A DNA stretch of 64,000 nucleotides from Massilia solisilvae (GTDB lineage: Bacteria; Pseudomonadota; Gammaproteobacteria; Burkholderiales; Burkholderiaceae_D): the NCBI RefSeq assembly GCF_024753215.1, contig NZ_JANUGV010000002.1, positions 868,001 to 932,000 on the forward strand. Direction: 5' to 3'. A model generated the notes under the pieces. The model was not told the DNA's origin. It saw only the letters and a program-made list of their open reading frames with translations, and made no database searches. The translations under genes were made by a program, and so were the position numbers. Within the stretch, counting starts at the first letter, position 1; every line of letters starts with the position of its first letter. This document shows, piece by piece, positions 47,380-55,940 of the stretch.

Positions 47380-48345
47380 ATGACGAAGCCCATGCCCTCG
47401 AAGCTCATTATCGCATCGCGCGAGAGCCGGCTCGCCATGTGGCAGGCCGAGCACGTGCGCGACCGCCTAGCCGCATTATATCCGCAGACCAGCGTCGAAA
47501 TTCTTGGAATGACAACCCGCGGCGACCAGATCCTGGACCGCGCGCTGTCCAAGGTCGGCGGCAAGGGCCTGTTCGTCAAGGAACTGGAAGTGGCGATGCA
47601 GGAAGGCCGCGCCGATCTGGCGGTGCACTCGCTCAAGGATGTGCCGATGGAGCTGCCCGAAGGCTTTGCGCTGGCCGCCGTGCTCGAGCGCGAGGATCCG
47701 CGCGACGCCTTCGTGTCGAACGACTACGCCAGCCTGGACGAGCTGCCCGAAGGCGCCGTGGTCGGCACCAGCAGCCTGCGCCGCCAGGCGCTGATCGCGG
47801 CGCGCTACCCGCACCTGGTCATCAAGCCGCTGCGCGGCAACCTCGACACGCGCCTGGCCAAGCTGGACCGCGGCGACTACGCGGCCATCATCCTGGCCGC
47901 CGCGGGCCTGAAGCGCCTGGGTCTGCCCCAGCGCATCCGCGCGCTGCTGCCGCCCGAGATGAGCCTGCCGGCCGCCGGGCAGGGCGCCATGGCGATCGAG
48001 ATCGTCGCCGGCCCGCGGGCCGACGGCGTCGACCTGGTCGCGCTGCTGGCGCCGCTGAACCACGAGGATACGGCGCGCGCCGTCGCGGCCGAGCGCAAGG
48101 TGTCCAAGGTGTTCGGCGGCAGCTGCCAGATTCCGCTGGCGGCGCACGCCACCGTGCAGGGCAACGCGCTGCACCTGCGCGCAATGGTCGCCACCCCGGA
48201 CGGCAAGCGCAGCGCCAGCGCCGAATTGTCCGGCCCGGCCGACAAGCCGGAGGTGCTGGGCCAGCGCGTGTCCGAACTGCTGCAGCTGCAGGACGCCGAC
48301 GCGATCCTGGCGGCCTGCCGGGAGGGCGCCGCGCCCGATGCTTGA
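47380..48345 (+). CDS. hemC: Hydroxymethylbilane synthase
   Basis: 321 residues from the ATG at 47380; ATG 47392 and GTG 47350 are alternatives without better ribosome sites. The family blocks are intact: [53 protein letters not shown], and [11 protein letters not shown], whose cysteine holds the dipyrromethane cofactor. The enzyme joins four porphobilinogens to hydroxymethylbilane. First gene of hemC-hemD-hemX-hemY; its end overlaps hemD by eight bases. Confidence 0.96.
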   Translation: MTKPMPSKLIIASRESRLAMWQAEHVRDRLAALYPQTSVEILGMTTRGDQILDRALSKVGGKGLFVKELEVAMQEGRADLAVHSLKDVPMELPEGFALAAVLEREDPRDAFVSNDYASLDELPEGAVVGTSSLRRQALIAARYPHLVIKPLRGNLDTRLAKLDRGDYAAIILAAAGLKRLGLPQRIRALLPPEMSLPAAGQGAMAIEIVAGPRADGVDLVALLAPLNHEDTARAVAAERKVSKVFGGSCQIPLAAHATVQGNALHLRAMVATPDGKRSASAELSGPADKPEVLGQRVSELLQLQDADAILAACREGAAPDA

Positions 48346-49108
48346 GAAGGTTGTCATCACCCGCCCGCGCGCGCAGGCCGAACCGCTGGCACGCGCGGTC
48401 GCCGCGCTCGGTCGCGAGCCGGTGGTGCTGCCGCTGCTGGAGATCCAGCCGCTGCCCGACCCGGCGCCGCTCCGGCAGGCGCTGGCGCTGCTGCCGGAAT
48501 ACGACCTGGTGGCGTTCGTGTCGCCCAACGCGATCGATGCCGCTTTTGCGCACATCGCGGCCTGGCCCGCGGGCGTGCCGGTGGCGGTGGTGGGCGAGGG
48601 CAGCCGCGCCGCGCTGGCGCGCCACGGACTGACCGACGACACCGCCACGATCTACAGCCCGCCGCCCGGCCAGCCCAGCGATTCCGAGCACCTGCTGCAG
48701 GCGATCGACCTGGCGCGCTTGGCCGGCCGCCGGGTGCTGATCGTGCGCGGCGAAAGCGGGCGCGAGCTGATGCCCGAAGCGTTTGCCGCCGCCGGCGCGC
48801 TGGTCACCACCGTGGCCGCCTACCGCCGCGCCACGCCGACCCTGAGCCCCGAATTGGCCGAGCGCCTGCGCGCGCTGCTTGCCACTCCCAACGATTGGGT
48901 CATCACCAGTTCCGAGGCGCTGCGCGGTCTTGCCGCGCTGGCGCACGCGCTGGACCCGGTTGACGGCGTTGTAAAGTTGCAACAACAACATCTGATCGTG
49001 CCGCACGCACGCATCGCCGAGACTGCATGCGCGCTGGGGCTGACACGCCTGACGCAGGCCGCTTCCGGCGACGCAGGCGTGCTTGCCGCGTTACAATCAC
49101 AAGAATGA
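48338..49108 (+). CDS. hemD: Uroporphyrinogen-III synthase
   Basis: 256 residues. The sequence is typically divergent, but the bilobal HemD pattern is clear: [20 protein letters not shown] at the start, [34 protein letters not shown] and [16 protein letters not shown]. It cyclises hydroxymethylbilane with ring D inversion. It overlaps hemC by eight bases and hemX by four (ATGA). Confidence 0.92.
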   Translation: MLEKVVITRPRAQAEPLARAVAALGREPVVLPLLEIQPLPDPAPLRQALALLPEYDLVAFVSPNAIDAAFAHIAAWPAGVPVAVVGEGSRAALARHGLTDDTATIYSPPPGQPSDSEHLLQAIDLARLAGRRVLIVRGESGRELMPEAFAAAGALVTTVAAYRRATPTLSPELAERLRALLATPNDWVITSSEALRGLAALAHALDPVDGVVKLQQQHLIVPHARIAETACALGLTRLTQAASGDAGVLAALQSQE

Positions 49109-50229
49109 ACGAACTGCCGAATCTTCCAGAACAAGGCGCGCAGCCGGCCCCCGGCCAAAGCGCTCCCCAGGTGCCGCCAGCAGCCCCGCGCAGCGGGCTG
49201 TTCGAGACGCTGCGCCAGCCGCTGCCGGCCGCCGTGAGCGTGCTCGCGGTGCTGCTGGTGGCGCACATGTGGTCCACCCACAGCCGGATCAACAGCATGC
49301 GGGCCGATGTCGCGCGCATGCTGCAAAAGGACGAGCAGGTGGCGGCCGAGACCTCGGCGCTGGCGCGCGAGGTGTCCGAGCAGTCCAAGCAGCTGCAGGT
49401 GAAGGTGGGCGTGCTGGAGAGCCGCCAGCAGGAAGCGCAGAGCCAGCAGGCCGCGCTCGAGCAGCTGTACCAGGATCTGTCGAAGAACCGCGACGAATGG
49501 GCGCTGTCGGAGATCGAGCAGGTGCTCTCGACCGCGAGCCAACAGCTGCAACTGGCCGGCAACGTGCAGGGCGCGCTGATCGCGCTGGGCAATGCCGACC
49601 GCTCGCTGTCGCGCTCGGACAAGCCGCAGTTCATCACGATCCGCCGCGCCATCGCGCACGATATGGAAAAGCTCAAGGCGCTGCCGGCGGTGGACCTGGC
49701 GGGCGTGGCGCTGCGGCTGGATAACGTGATCGCCGAGGTGGACGCGTTGCCGTTGCTGTCGGACGAAAAGCCGCTGCTGCCGGCTCCGCCCGCCCCGCGC
49801 GCGAAGGCGCGCAAGGCGGCCGCTGCCCCGGCGCCGGCGCAGCCGCTCACGCTGGGCCAGCGCATGACCGACACCTGGCGCGCGTGGAGCACGGAGATGT
49901 GGGACGACATCCGCCAGCTGGTGCGGGTGCGCAGCGTCGAGACGCCGGAAGCGCTGATGCTCTCGCCGAGCGAGTCGTACTTCGTGCGCGAGAACCTCAA
50001 GCTGCGCCTGCTGAACGCGCGGCTGGCGCTGCTGTCGCGTAACGAGACGGCGTTCCGCGACGACCTGAACACGGCGCAGACCATGCTGCTCAAGTACTTC
50101 GACACGCGCGCGCGCAGCACCCAGGCCGCGCAGTCGGCGCTGCGCCAGGTCCAGGCCAACAACCTCACGATCGAAATGCCGACGCTGGCCGACAGCCTGA
50201 ACGCGGTGCGCAACTACAAAGCCAAATAA
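49105..50229 (+). CDS. hemX: HemX-like uroporphyrinogen-III C-methyltransferase family protein
   Basis: 374 residues from the ATG at 49105. A Pro/Gln-rich cytoplasmic start, one membrane helix (about 42-60) and a long periplasmic coiled coil (EVSEQSKQLQVKVGVLESRQ), then a helical domain. HemX of Proteobacteria has no methyltransferase motif and its role is unknown, but the gene is conserved between hemD and hemY. ATGA overlap with hemD indicates coupling. Confidence 0.88.
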   Translation: MNELPNLPEQGAQPAPGQSAPQVPPAAPRSGLFETLRQPLPAAVSVLAVLLVAHMWSTHSRINSMRADVARMLQKDEQVAAETSALAREVSEQSKQLQVKVGVLESRQQEAQSQQAALEQLYQDLSKNRDEWALSEIEQVLSTASQQLQLAGNVQGALIALGNADRSLSRSDKPQFITIRRAIAHDMEKLKALPAVDLAGVALRLDNVIAEVDALPLLSDEKPLLPAPPAPRAKARKAAAAPAPAQPLTLGQRMTDTWRAWSTEMWDDIRQLVRVRSVETPEALMLSPSESYFVRENLKLRLLNARLALLSRNETAFRDDLNTAQTMLLKYFDTRARSTQAAQSALRQVQANNLTIEMPTLADSLNAVRNYKAK

Positions 50230-50232
50230 GCC

Positions 50233-51429
50233 ATGCGTCTTCTTCTCTGGTTAGTCGTCCTGATGGCCGCGGCGATCGGCGTGGCCGTGACCGCCCGCTT
50301 CAACCCCGGCAACGTGGTGTTCTTCTACCCGCCGCACCGGATCGACATGTCGCTCAACCTGTTCGTGGTGCTCACCGTACTGCTGTTCCTGCTGCTGTAC
50401 TGGCTGGTGCGCGCGATCCGTGCCACGCTGGCGATGCCGGAGCGGGTGGCCGCTTATCGCCAGCGCAAGCGCGAGCGCGAGGGCAACAAGGGCCTGCGCG
50501 ACGCGCTCAAGGCGCTGTTCGAGGGCCGCTTCGGCCATGCCGAGAAGGCCGCGATGCGCGCCGCCGAGCTGCCCGAGAACGCAGGCCTGGCCGCGCTGAT
50601 CGGCGCCCGCGCCGCGCACCGCATGCGCGAGCCGGCGCGGCGCGACGCCTGGTTGGCCGGGATCGTGCACGACAACAGCCTCAAGACCGCGCGCCTGATG
50701 ACGGTGACCGAACTGCGCGTGGACGAGCACCAGCCGGAAGCGGCGCTGGAGGCGGTGTCCGAGCTGAACGCCAGCGGGCAGCGCCACATCCATGCGCTGC
50801 AGTGGTCGCTCAAGGCCAACCAGCAGGCGCGCAACTGGCCCGAGGTGCTGCGCCTGGTGCGCATCCTGGACAAGCGCAAGGCGCTGCATCCGGCGCTGTC
50901 GAGCCGCCTGCGCGAGATGGCGTACGAGGCGCTGCTGTCGGAGAACACGCACGACGCCGAATCGATCCAGCGCGCCTGGGCCAGCGTTCCGCCCGAAGAC
51001 CGTACCAAGCCCTACGTTGCCCAGCAGGCAGCCAGCGCCTTCAATGCGCGCGGCATGCACGACGAGGCGCGCGCGATCGCCGAAGAGGCGCTCAAGGCCG
51101 GCTGGGACGACCGGCTGGTGCGCGCCTACCGCGAGTCGGCCGGGCCGACCGGTTCGACCACGCTGCTGGCGCAAATCGAGAACTGCGAAGCGTGGATCCG
51201 CGAGCGCCCGAACGATCCCGAGCTGGCGCTGACCCTCGGTTCGCTGTGCCTGCGCCAGAAGCTGTGGGGCAAGGCCCAGCGTTACCTGGAGCAGGCGCTG
51301 TCGGACGTGACCGACCCGGACATGGTGCAGGAAGCGCACCTGAAGCTGGCCCAGATGCACGAGGCGCTGGGGCAGGACGCGGAGGCGGCGGCGCATTACC
51401 GCCAGTGCGCGCTGGCGACCATCCTCTGA
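50233..51429 (+). CDS. hemY: HemY TPR membrane protein of the haem operon
   Basis: 398 residues. Two N-terminal membrane helices (about 1-20 and 40-60) flank FNPGNVVFFYPPHRIDMSL, as in the HemY N-terminal domain; the rest is TPR-like helical repeats (FGHAEKAAMRAAELPENAGL, KLWGKAQRYLEQAL). This HemY is not the coproporphyrinogen oxidase of the same name in Gram-positives; its role in porphyrin metabolism is unclear. Starts three bases after hemX. Confidence 0.92.
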   Translation: MRLLLWLVVLMAAAIGVAVTARFNPGNVVFFYPPHRIDMSLNLFVVLTVLLFLLLYWLVRAIRATLAMPERVAAYRQRKREREGNKGLRDALKALFEGRFGHAEKAAMRAAELPENAGLAALIGARAAHRMREPARRDAWLAGIVHDNSLKTARLMTVTELRVDEHQPEAALEAVSELNASGQRHIHALQWSLKANQQARNWPEVLRLVRILDKRKALHPALSSRLREMAYEALLSENTHDAESIQRAWASVPPEDRTKPYVAQQAASAFNARGMHDEARAIAEEALKAGWDDRLVRAYRESAGPTGSTTLLAQIENCEAWIRERPNDPELALTLGSLCLRQKLWGKAQRYLEQALSDVTDPDMVQEAHLKLAQMHEALGQDAEAAAHYRQCALATIL

Positions 51430-51450
51430 CCGCGAACCGCTAACAACCCC

Positions 51451-51478
51451 GTCACCCTGGCTTGCGCCGGGACGACGG
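51451..51478. repeat. Partial copy of the CCGGGACGACG repeat
   Basis: GTCACCCTGG and GCGCCGGGACGACGG resemble the arms of the long inverted repeat at 37.8 kb. It lies right after the hem operon and before the ppa promoter. Confidence 0.55.
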
Positions 51479-51551
51479 TTTTTGGGGCGCAGGTGTGGGC
51501 ATTTCCGCACGACACCCCCTTGCTGCGGCGCACAAACCCTGTCCGATTCGC

Positions 51552-51557
51552 TATAAT
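51552..51557 (+). promoter_or_regulatory. Candidate -10 box of ppa
   Basis: A perfect TATAAT 42 bases before the ppa ATG. No close match to TTGACA is found at the proper distance (CGCACA sits there), so the -35 contact may be weak. Confidence 0.45.
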
Positions 51558-51598
51558 GTTCCACCTACATTGAATCTTCAGCAACCCAAGGAAACCTC

Positions 51599-52135
51599 AT
51601 GAGTTTGAACAAAGTTCCGGCCGGCCGCGACGTGCCGAACGACTTCAACGTCATCATCGAAATCCCGATGAATGCCGACCCGATCAAATATGAAGTGGAC
51701 AAGGAATCCGGCGCCATCTTCGTCGACCGCTTCATGGGCACCGCGATGCACTACCCGTGCAACTACGGTTACGTGCCGCAGACCATCGCCGACGACGGCG
51801 ACCCGTGCGACGTGCTGGTGATCACCCCGTTCCCGCTGATCCCGGGCGTGGTGGTGCGTTGCCGCGCCATCGGCGTGCTGAAGATGACCGACGAAGCCGG
51901 CGGCGACGCCAAGATCCTGGCGGTCCCGGTCGACAAGATCCTGCCGATCTACAGCCACTGGCAGAAGCCGGAAGACCTGCAGGACCTGCGCCTGCAGCAA
52001 ATCCAGCACTTCTTCGAGCACTACAAAGACCTGGAAAAGGGCAAGTGGGTCAAGATCGAAGGCTGGGGCGGCCCGGAAGACGCCAAGGCGGAAATCGTCG
52101 CCGGCGTGGCGGCGTTCAAGGCCAAGCAGAAGTAA
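51599..52135 (+). CDS. ppa: Inorganic pyrophosphatase
   Basis: 178 residues with AAGGAAA before the ATG. The family I signature [10 protein letters not shown] and the active-site blocks [28 protein letters not shown] and [10 protein letters not shown] are intact. The enzyme hydrolyses pyrophosphate and drives biosynthesis. Length matches the E. coli enzyme (176). It has its own promoter region and terminator. Confidence 0.97.
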   Translation: MSLNKVPAGRDVPNDFNVIIEIPMNADPIKYEVDKESGAIFVDRFMGTAMHYPCNYGYVPQTIADDGDPCDVLVITPFPLIPGVVVRCRAIGVLKMTDEAGGDAKILAVPVDKILPIYSHWQKPEDLQDLRLQQIQHFFEHYKDLEKGKWVKIEGWGGPEDAKAEIVAGVAAFKAKQK

Positions 52136-52153
52136 TTGCCCGTATTCATCGAG

Positions 52154-52189
52154 AAGGGCCGGTTCCCGCAAGGGTTCCGGCCCTTTTTT
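52154..52189 (+). terminator. ppa terminator
   Basis: AAGGGCCGG (52154-52162) pairs with CCGGCCCTT (52177-52185), with an inner CCC-GCAA-GGG stem, and runs into TTTT. It begins 18 bases after the stop codon. Confidence 0.9.
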
Positions 52190-52216
52190 CATGTGCCGCG
52201 CATCACGAGCCGCTCA

Positions 52217-53650
52217 TCACCAGCCGATATCGCGCAGCAGCGGATAGGTCAGGTCGCGCGGCGGCGTGACCTCGTGCGACAGGTCGCCGTTGATGGCCGG
52301 CTCCATCAGCTGGTTGGCCTTGGCGTCGGTGGTGTAGTGCGACACCGAGGACCCGGGCGTGAGCGTGGTCGGGGTGTACATCAGCATGCGGTGCTGGGCG
52401 TCGGCGCCGGCCAGTTCGTCGGGGTTGATGCCCAGGCTCGCCACCACGCCCGAGCGCGTGCGCGAGCGGTGCTGTAGCACGGCCTTGAGCGTGGCGCCGT
52501 CGGCCTGCGTGACGCGCACCGAGGGGATCTTGATCGCCGGGTCCGAGCCGCTCATGCCGGCCAGGTCGCCGGGCTGGTTGTCCGCCACGATCATGCCGAT
52601 GGCGCCGGCGTCCTGCACCATCCTGGCCTTGACCACGAACGAGCAGGTGCCGCGGTCCACCAGGGCGATATTGCGGCGCACGGCGATCTTGTTGGCGGTC
52701 GATAGCGGCGTGCAGGCGGTGCCGGTGCCATCGCCCTGGTCCACCACCGGCATCAGCTGTCCGGTCACGGCTTTGGCCGAGAGCGCCGGGCCGAACGAGG
52801 CGTCGCCCACGCTGTAATTGCCGGCAGCGTCGCCGGCAGCGGGGCCGCTGACAGCCAGGTTCGAGCGCGGCGACAGCGCCTGCGGCACGGCGGCGGTGAC
52901 GATCGGCCCGTTCCACGACAGCCCGTTGCCGCTGATGGCCGAGGCGGCGCGCTCGGCATCGGTCATCTGGACCCAGGCCTTGTTGCTGCGGTTATCGACC
53001 AGGAAGTAGTCCCAGATCGAAGGCAGGCCCAGGATTTCCTCGCCGGTGGCGTCGTCGGTGAAAGTCTGGAAGCCCAGGCCGTGGCCCAGCTCGTGCAGCA
53101 GCACCGTGACCAGGTCGATCTGGTTGCCGAACTGGTTGTCCAACCCCAGGTAGAAGCCCGAGCCGGGCATGCAGTCGTCGAACAGGCCCAGGCGCGAATT
53201 GAAGCGGGCCACGATGTGCGGCTGGTCCGGCGTGGTGACGTCGCTGCCCTGCAGCTTGCTGGCGAGCGCGCTCGGGTACCAGGTCTTGGCCTTGGGTGCA
53301 TTGTCGAAGTCGGACCAGATTTCGTTGGCGCCGGCCGAGCCGAGTACTGCGCTGTTGGCGGTGCACGACAGCGGCACGAACGAGGCATCGACCCGGATCG
53401 GCACATTGCTGTTCAGGGTCGCGCCCCAGATGTCGGCGGCGCGCTGGAACGCAATCAGGCGCTGCTGGCCGAGCGTGGTGCCGGTGTTGCCGCCCACCGG
53501 CGCCGCCGGCGTCGGGTCGTTGAAGCCCACGCCCGGCTCGTTGGTGTTGATGATGGTGATGGTGGCGCCGGCTTGCGCCGCGCCGATCGCGCAGCAGGAC
53601 AGGGCCAACGCGCAAGCGGCGCGCCGCAGCAGCGAATCAGCGGTCTTCAT
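52217..53650 (-). CDS. Secreted metalloprotease with PA domain
   Basis: 477 residues; AGGAGG precedes the ATG at 53650. A signal peptide (about 1-27, ending AQA) is followed by a catalytic domain with HELGHGLGF (186-194), the HExxHxxG core of metzincins. The position of the third metal ligand (196) is Thr instead of His or Asp. A protease-associated domain is inserted at about 305-395 (NIALVDRGTCSFVVKARMVQ, AIGMIVADNQPGD). Last gene of a PEP-CTERM operon; its start overlaps the previous gene by 14 bases. Substrate unknown. Confidence 0.82.
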   Translation of the reverse strand: MKTADSLLRRAACALALSCCAIGAAQAGATITIINTNEPGVGFNDPTPAAPVGGNTGTTLGQQRLIAFQRAADIWGATLNSNVPIRVDASFVPLSCTANSAVLGSAGANEIWSDFDNAPKAKTWYPSALASKLQGSDVTTPDQPHIVARFNSRLGLFDDCMPGSGFYLGLDNQFGNQIDLVTVLLHELGHGLGFQTFTDDATGEEILGLPSIWDYFLVDNRSNKAWVQMTDAERAASAISGNGLSWNGPIVTAAVPQALSPRSNLAVSGPAAGDAAGNYSVGDASFGPALSAKAVTGQLMPVVDQGDGTGTACTPLSTANKIAVRRNIALVDRGTCSFVVKARMVQDAGAIGMIVADNQPGDLAGMSGSDPAIKIPSVRVTQADGATLKAVLQHRSRTRSGVVASLGINPDELAGADAQHRMLMYTPTTLTPGSSVSHYTTDAKANQLMEPAINGDLSHEVTPPRDLTYPLLRDIGW

Positions 53651-54032
53651 GGCGGACCTCCTGTTGGTGGGTGGCCGGTTCGGCCAGCGCCTTGGCGGCG
53701 GCCTCTTCGCCCTGCACGCAGTGCTGGGCCAGCGTGCCGTCCGGCGCGCGCGACACGACCGAATACACCAGGCCGCGTTCGCCCAGGCGCAGCGTGCGGC
53801 TGCCGTTCGGGTTGGTCTTGACCAGCGAGGACAGCGGCACCTGGGCGCGCAGGCCCACCATCGGCGGTGGCGCCAGCGCCTTCATTTCAGCGGCGGTGGG
53901 GGCGCGCATCTGGCCGGTCTGCGGGTCGCGCACGACGACCATCCCGTCCTGCGCGCGCGCCGGCATGTGCATCAGCACCGCGGCGAACAGTGCTGCCAGC
54001 GGCAAGGCCGCGAGGAGTTTTTCGTTAGGCAT
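53637..54032 (-). CDS. Small exported protein of the PEP-CTERM operon
   Basis: 131 residues with AGGAAC before the ATG. A signal peptide (about 1-27, ending ARA) precedes DGMVVVRDPQTGQMRAPTAA, a stretch recalled from small proteins encoded next to PEP-CTERM genes in Oxalobacteraceae (post-PEP-CTERM type; recalled, not searched). The rest is short and soluble, with one mature cysteine (QHCVQGEE). It overlaps the protease gene by 14 bases and starts 17 bases after the PEP-CTERM gene. Confidence 0.65.
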   Translation of the reverse strand: MPNEKLLAALPLAALFAAVLMHMPARAQDGMVVVRDPQTGQMRAPTAAEMKALAPPPMVGLRAQVPLSSLVKTNPNGSRTLRLGERGLVYSVVSRAPDGTLAQHCVQGEEAAAKALAEPATHQQEVRHEDR

Positions 54033-54049
54033 GGCAGGTTCCTCCTGGG

Positions 54050-54703
54050 TCAATTGGCGTTCTTGCGGCGCAGCAGGGCCAGTGCGCCGAGTCCAAGGCT
54101 GAGCATGAGCGACAGCGACGGCTCCGGCACCGCGGTGATCACGCGCACGCTGTCGATGCCGATGTAATTCAGTGCCGCGGCGTCGCCGAAGTAGCGGAAG
54201 GCAAAGCGCCCCGCGCCGTCGAACTGGAAGCTGGAACTGACCTGCGTCCACGCGCGCGGGTAATTGGCCATGCCGACCGTCGCCAGCAGCGTGGCAAAGC
54301 CGGAGGTGTCGCTGCTGCCGCCAGGCGAAAAGCGCACTTCGAGCTTGTCGGCGAAGCCCGGGTCGCTGGCCGCGCGGGTGAAGAAGGAAAAGACGGTGGT
54401 GCCGGACAGGTTCAGCACCGGCGTGATGAGCCAGCTGTCCACGCTGCCGCTGCCGTCCTGCGCGCTGAGGTAATTGGCGGCGGCGTACGCGCTGGCCGCG
54501 CCCATCCTGGCAGGGAAAATGCTCGCGTTGCCCTGGAACCAGCCGCCGCCGGCGGGCGTGCTGTTGTTGACCTGCGCCCAGCCGGGCAGCGCCGCGAGGT
54601 CGGAGAAGCCTTCGTTCAGCACCTCGACCCCGGCGCGGGCGGCCAGCGGGGCGAGTACGGCCAGCGACAGCGTGGCCGCCGCCATGTTCTTCAGCATTCT
54701 CAT
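54050..54703 (-). CDS. PEP-CTERM surface protein (choice-of-anchor J type)
   Basis: 217 residues with GGGAG before the ATG. A signal peptide (about 1-25) precedes a jelly-roll-like domain (NEGFSDLAALPGWAQVNNST, SWLITPVLNLSGTTVFSFFT) of the choice-of-anchor J kind. The C-terminus is a PEP-CTERM sorting signal: VPEPS, a hydrophobic helix and RRKN. Such proteins are processed by exosortase and tied to exopolysaccharide. No exosortase gene is in this window. First gene of the three-gene operon. Confidence 0.88.
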   Translation of the reverse strand: MRMLKNMAAATLSLAVLAPLAARAGVEVLNEGFSDLAALPGWAQVNNSTPAGGGWFQGNASIFPARMGAASAYAAANYLSAQDGSGSVDSWLITPVLNLSGTTVFSFFTRAASDPGFADKLEVRFSPGGSSDTSGFATLLATVGMANYPRAWTQVSSSFQFDGAGRFAFRYFGDAAALNYIGIDSVRVITAVPEPSLSLMLSLGLGALALLRRKNAN

Positions 54704-54801
54704 GCGCGTTAGCTCCCGGCGAAAGCATAGTTGCCTTCATAATATGTTCGGGGAGATAACGAACATTGATTTTCGTTCAATGTTCAATGCCCAGCCGAGA
54801 C

Positions 54802-54836
54802 GGTAGGGTGGGCAAGTCCCTTGCCCACGCGTCCAG
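54802..54836. repeat. GTAGGGTGGGCA-family repeat, partial copy 4
   Basis: GGTAGGGTGGGCAAG (54802-54816) and CTTGCCCACGCGTCCAG (54820-54836) fold into a short hairpin. It separates the PEP-CTERM operon from the end of the ABC transporter operon. Confidence 0.75.
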
Positions 54837-54867
54837 CCAGAACTGATGCCGCCCGACGGCGGCGATG

Positions 54868-55935
54868 TCAGCCGCGCTTGCGCAGCCGCAGCTTGCCCAC
54901 GATCCCGACCGGGAAGAAGTACACGGACAGGACGAACAACACGCCAAGCCACAGCATCCAGCGGTCCGGATGCAGCGCCGCGGCCAGCAGCGGCACGCCT
55001 TCCAGCGCGCCGGAGGCGTGGGCCATCAGCTCCTTCAGGTAGTTCTGGGCCAGGATGAAGAGGGTGGCGCCGACCACCGCGCCGTACATCGTGCCCATGC
55101 CGCCGATCACGACGATCAGCAGGATGTCGGTCATGATCTCGAAGCCGAGCGAGGTTTTGGGGCCCACATAGCGCAGCCACAGCGCCATCAGCGCGCCGGC
55201 CAGCGCCGCGACCAGGGCCGCGATCACGTTCGCCCAGATGCGGTAGAACATGGTGCGGTAGCCCAGCGCCTCGGCGCGGAACTCGTTCTCGCGGATCGCC
55301 TGCAGCACGCGTCCGAACGGCGAGTTCACCACGCGCAGCAGGAACAGGAACAGCAGCAGGCAGCCAAAGAACACGACGTAGTAGGTGATCAGCTTGCCGT
55401 CGATCGAGCGGCCGAACACTTCGTTCTCCGCCAGCGTGAAGCCGGGCGAGAGCAGTTCCGGCACGCTGAAGGTCTTGCCGTCCTCGCCGCCGGTGAAGTC
55501 GGACAGTTGCGAGGCCAGCACACTGAACGACGCGGCCACCGCGAGCGTGATCATGGCGTAGAAGATGGCGCGCACGCGCAGCGCGAACAGGCCGACCACC
55601 AGCGCAAGCGCCAGCGTGAGCACCAGCGCGATCGCAAGGCCGGCGAACACGTGCGACCAGGTCGGCTCGTCCACGCTGGACAGCGCGATGCCCACGCCAT
55701 AGGCGCCGATCCCGTAGAACATCGTGTGGGCGAACGAGACGATGCCGGTGTACCCGAGCAGCAGGTCGTAGGATGCCACCAGCACGATGTACACGCAGAT
55801 CGTGGCGGCCGTGTTGAGCGGGCGTGCGCCCGTTACCAGGAAGGGCGCGCAGGCGAGCGCGGCGAGGATCAGCACCAGCACCAGCGACAGCGCGCGGCTA
55901 CGGGGCAGGTCGGCGGAAAGAAGCGAATTGAGCAT
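54868..55935 (-). CDS. livM: Branched-chain amino acid/amide ABC permease (LivM type)
   Basis: 355 residues with about ten hydrophobic helices. The LivM pattern is present: LLLGYTGIVSFAHTMFYGIG, INSPFGRVLQAIREN-like VVNSPFGRVLQAIREN, and VVIGGMGTMYGAVVGA (EAA-like loop). It forms half of the membrane channel with LivH. Last gene of the operon; it starts five bases after the LivH stop. Substrate belongs to the amino acid/amide/aromatic acid class but cannot be told. Confidence 0.92.
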   Translation of the reverse strand: MLNSLLSADLPRSRALSLVLVLILAALACAPFLVTGARPLNTAATICVYIVLVASYDLLLGYTGIVSFAHTMFYGIGAYGVGIALSSVDEPTWSHVFAGLAIALVLTLALALVVGLFALRVRAIFYAMITLAVAASFSVLASQLSDFTGGEDGKTFSVPELLSPGFTLAENEVFGRSIDGKLITYYVVFFGCLLLFLFLLRVVNSPFGRVLQAIRENEFRAEALGYRTMFYRIWANVIAALVAALAGALMALWLRYVGPKTSLGFEIMTDILLIVVIGGMGTMYGAVVGATLFILAQNYLKELMAHASGALEGVPLLAAALHPDRWMLWLGVLFVLSVYFFPVGIVGKLRLRKRG

Positions 55936-55940
55936 GGGGT

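Noticed and set aside
50233..51429. HemY as an oxygen-dependent protoporphyrinogen or coproporphyrinogen oxidase
   Set aside because: There is no FAD-binding motif; the protein is the membrane TPR HemY of Proteobacteria.
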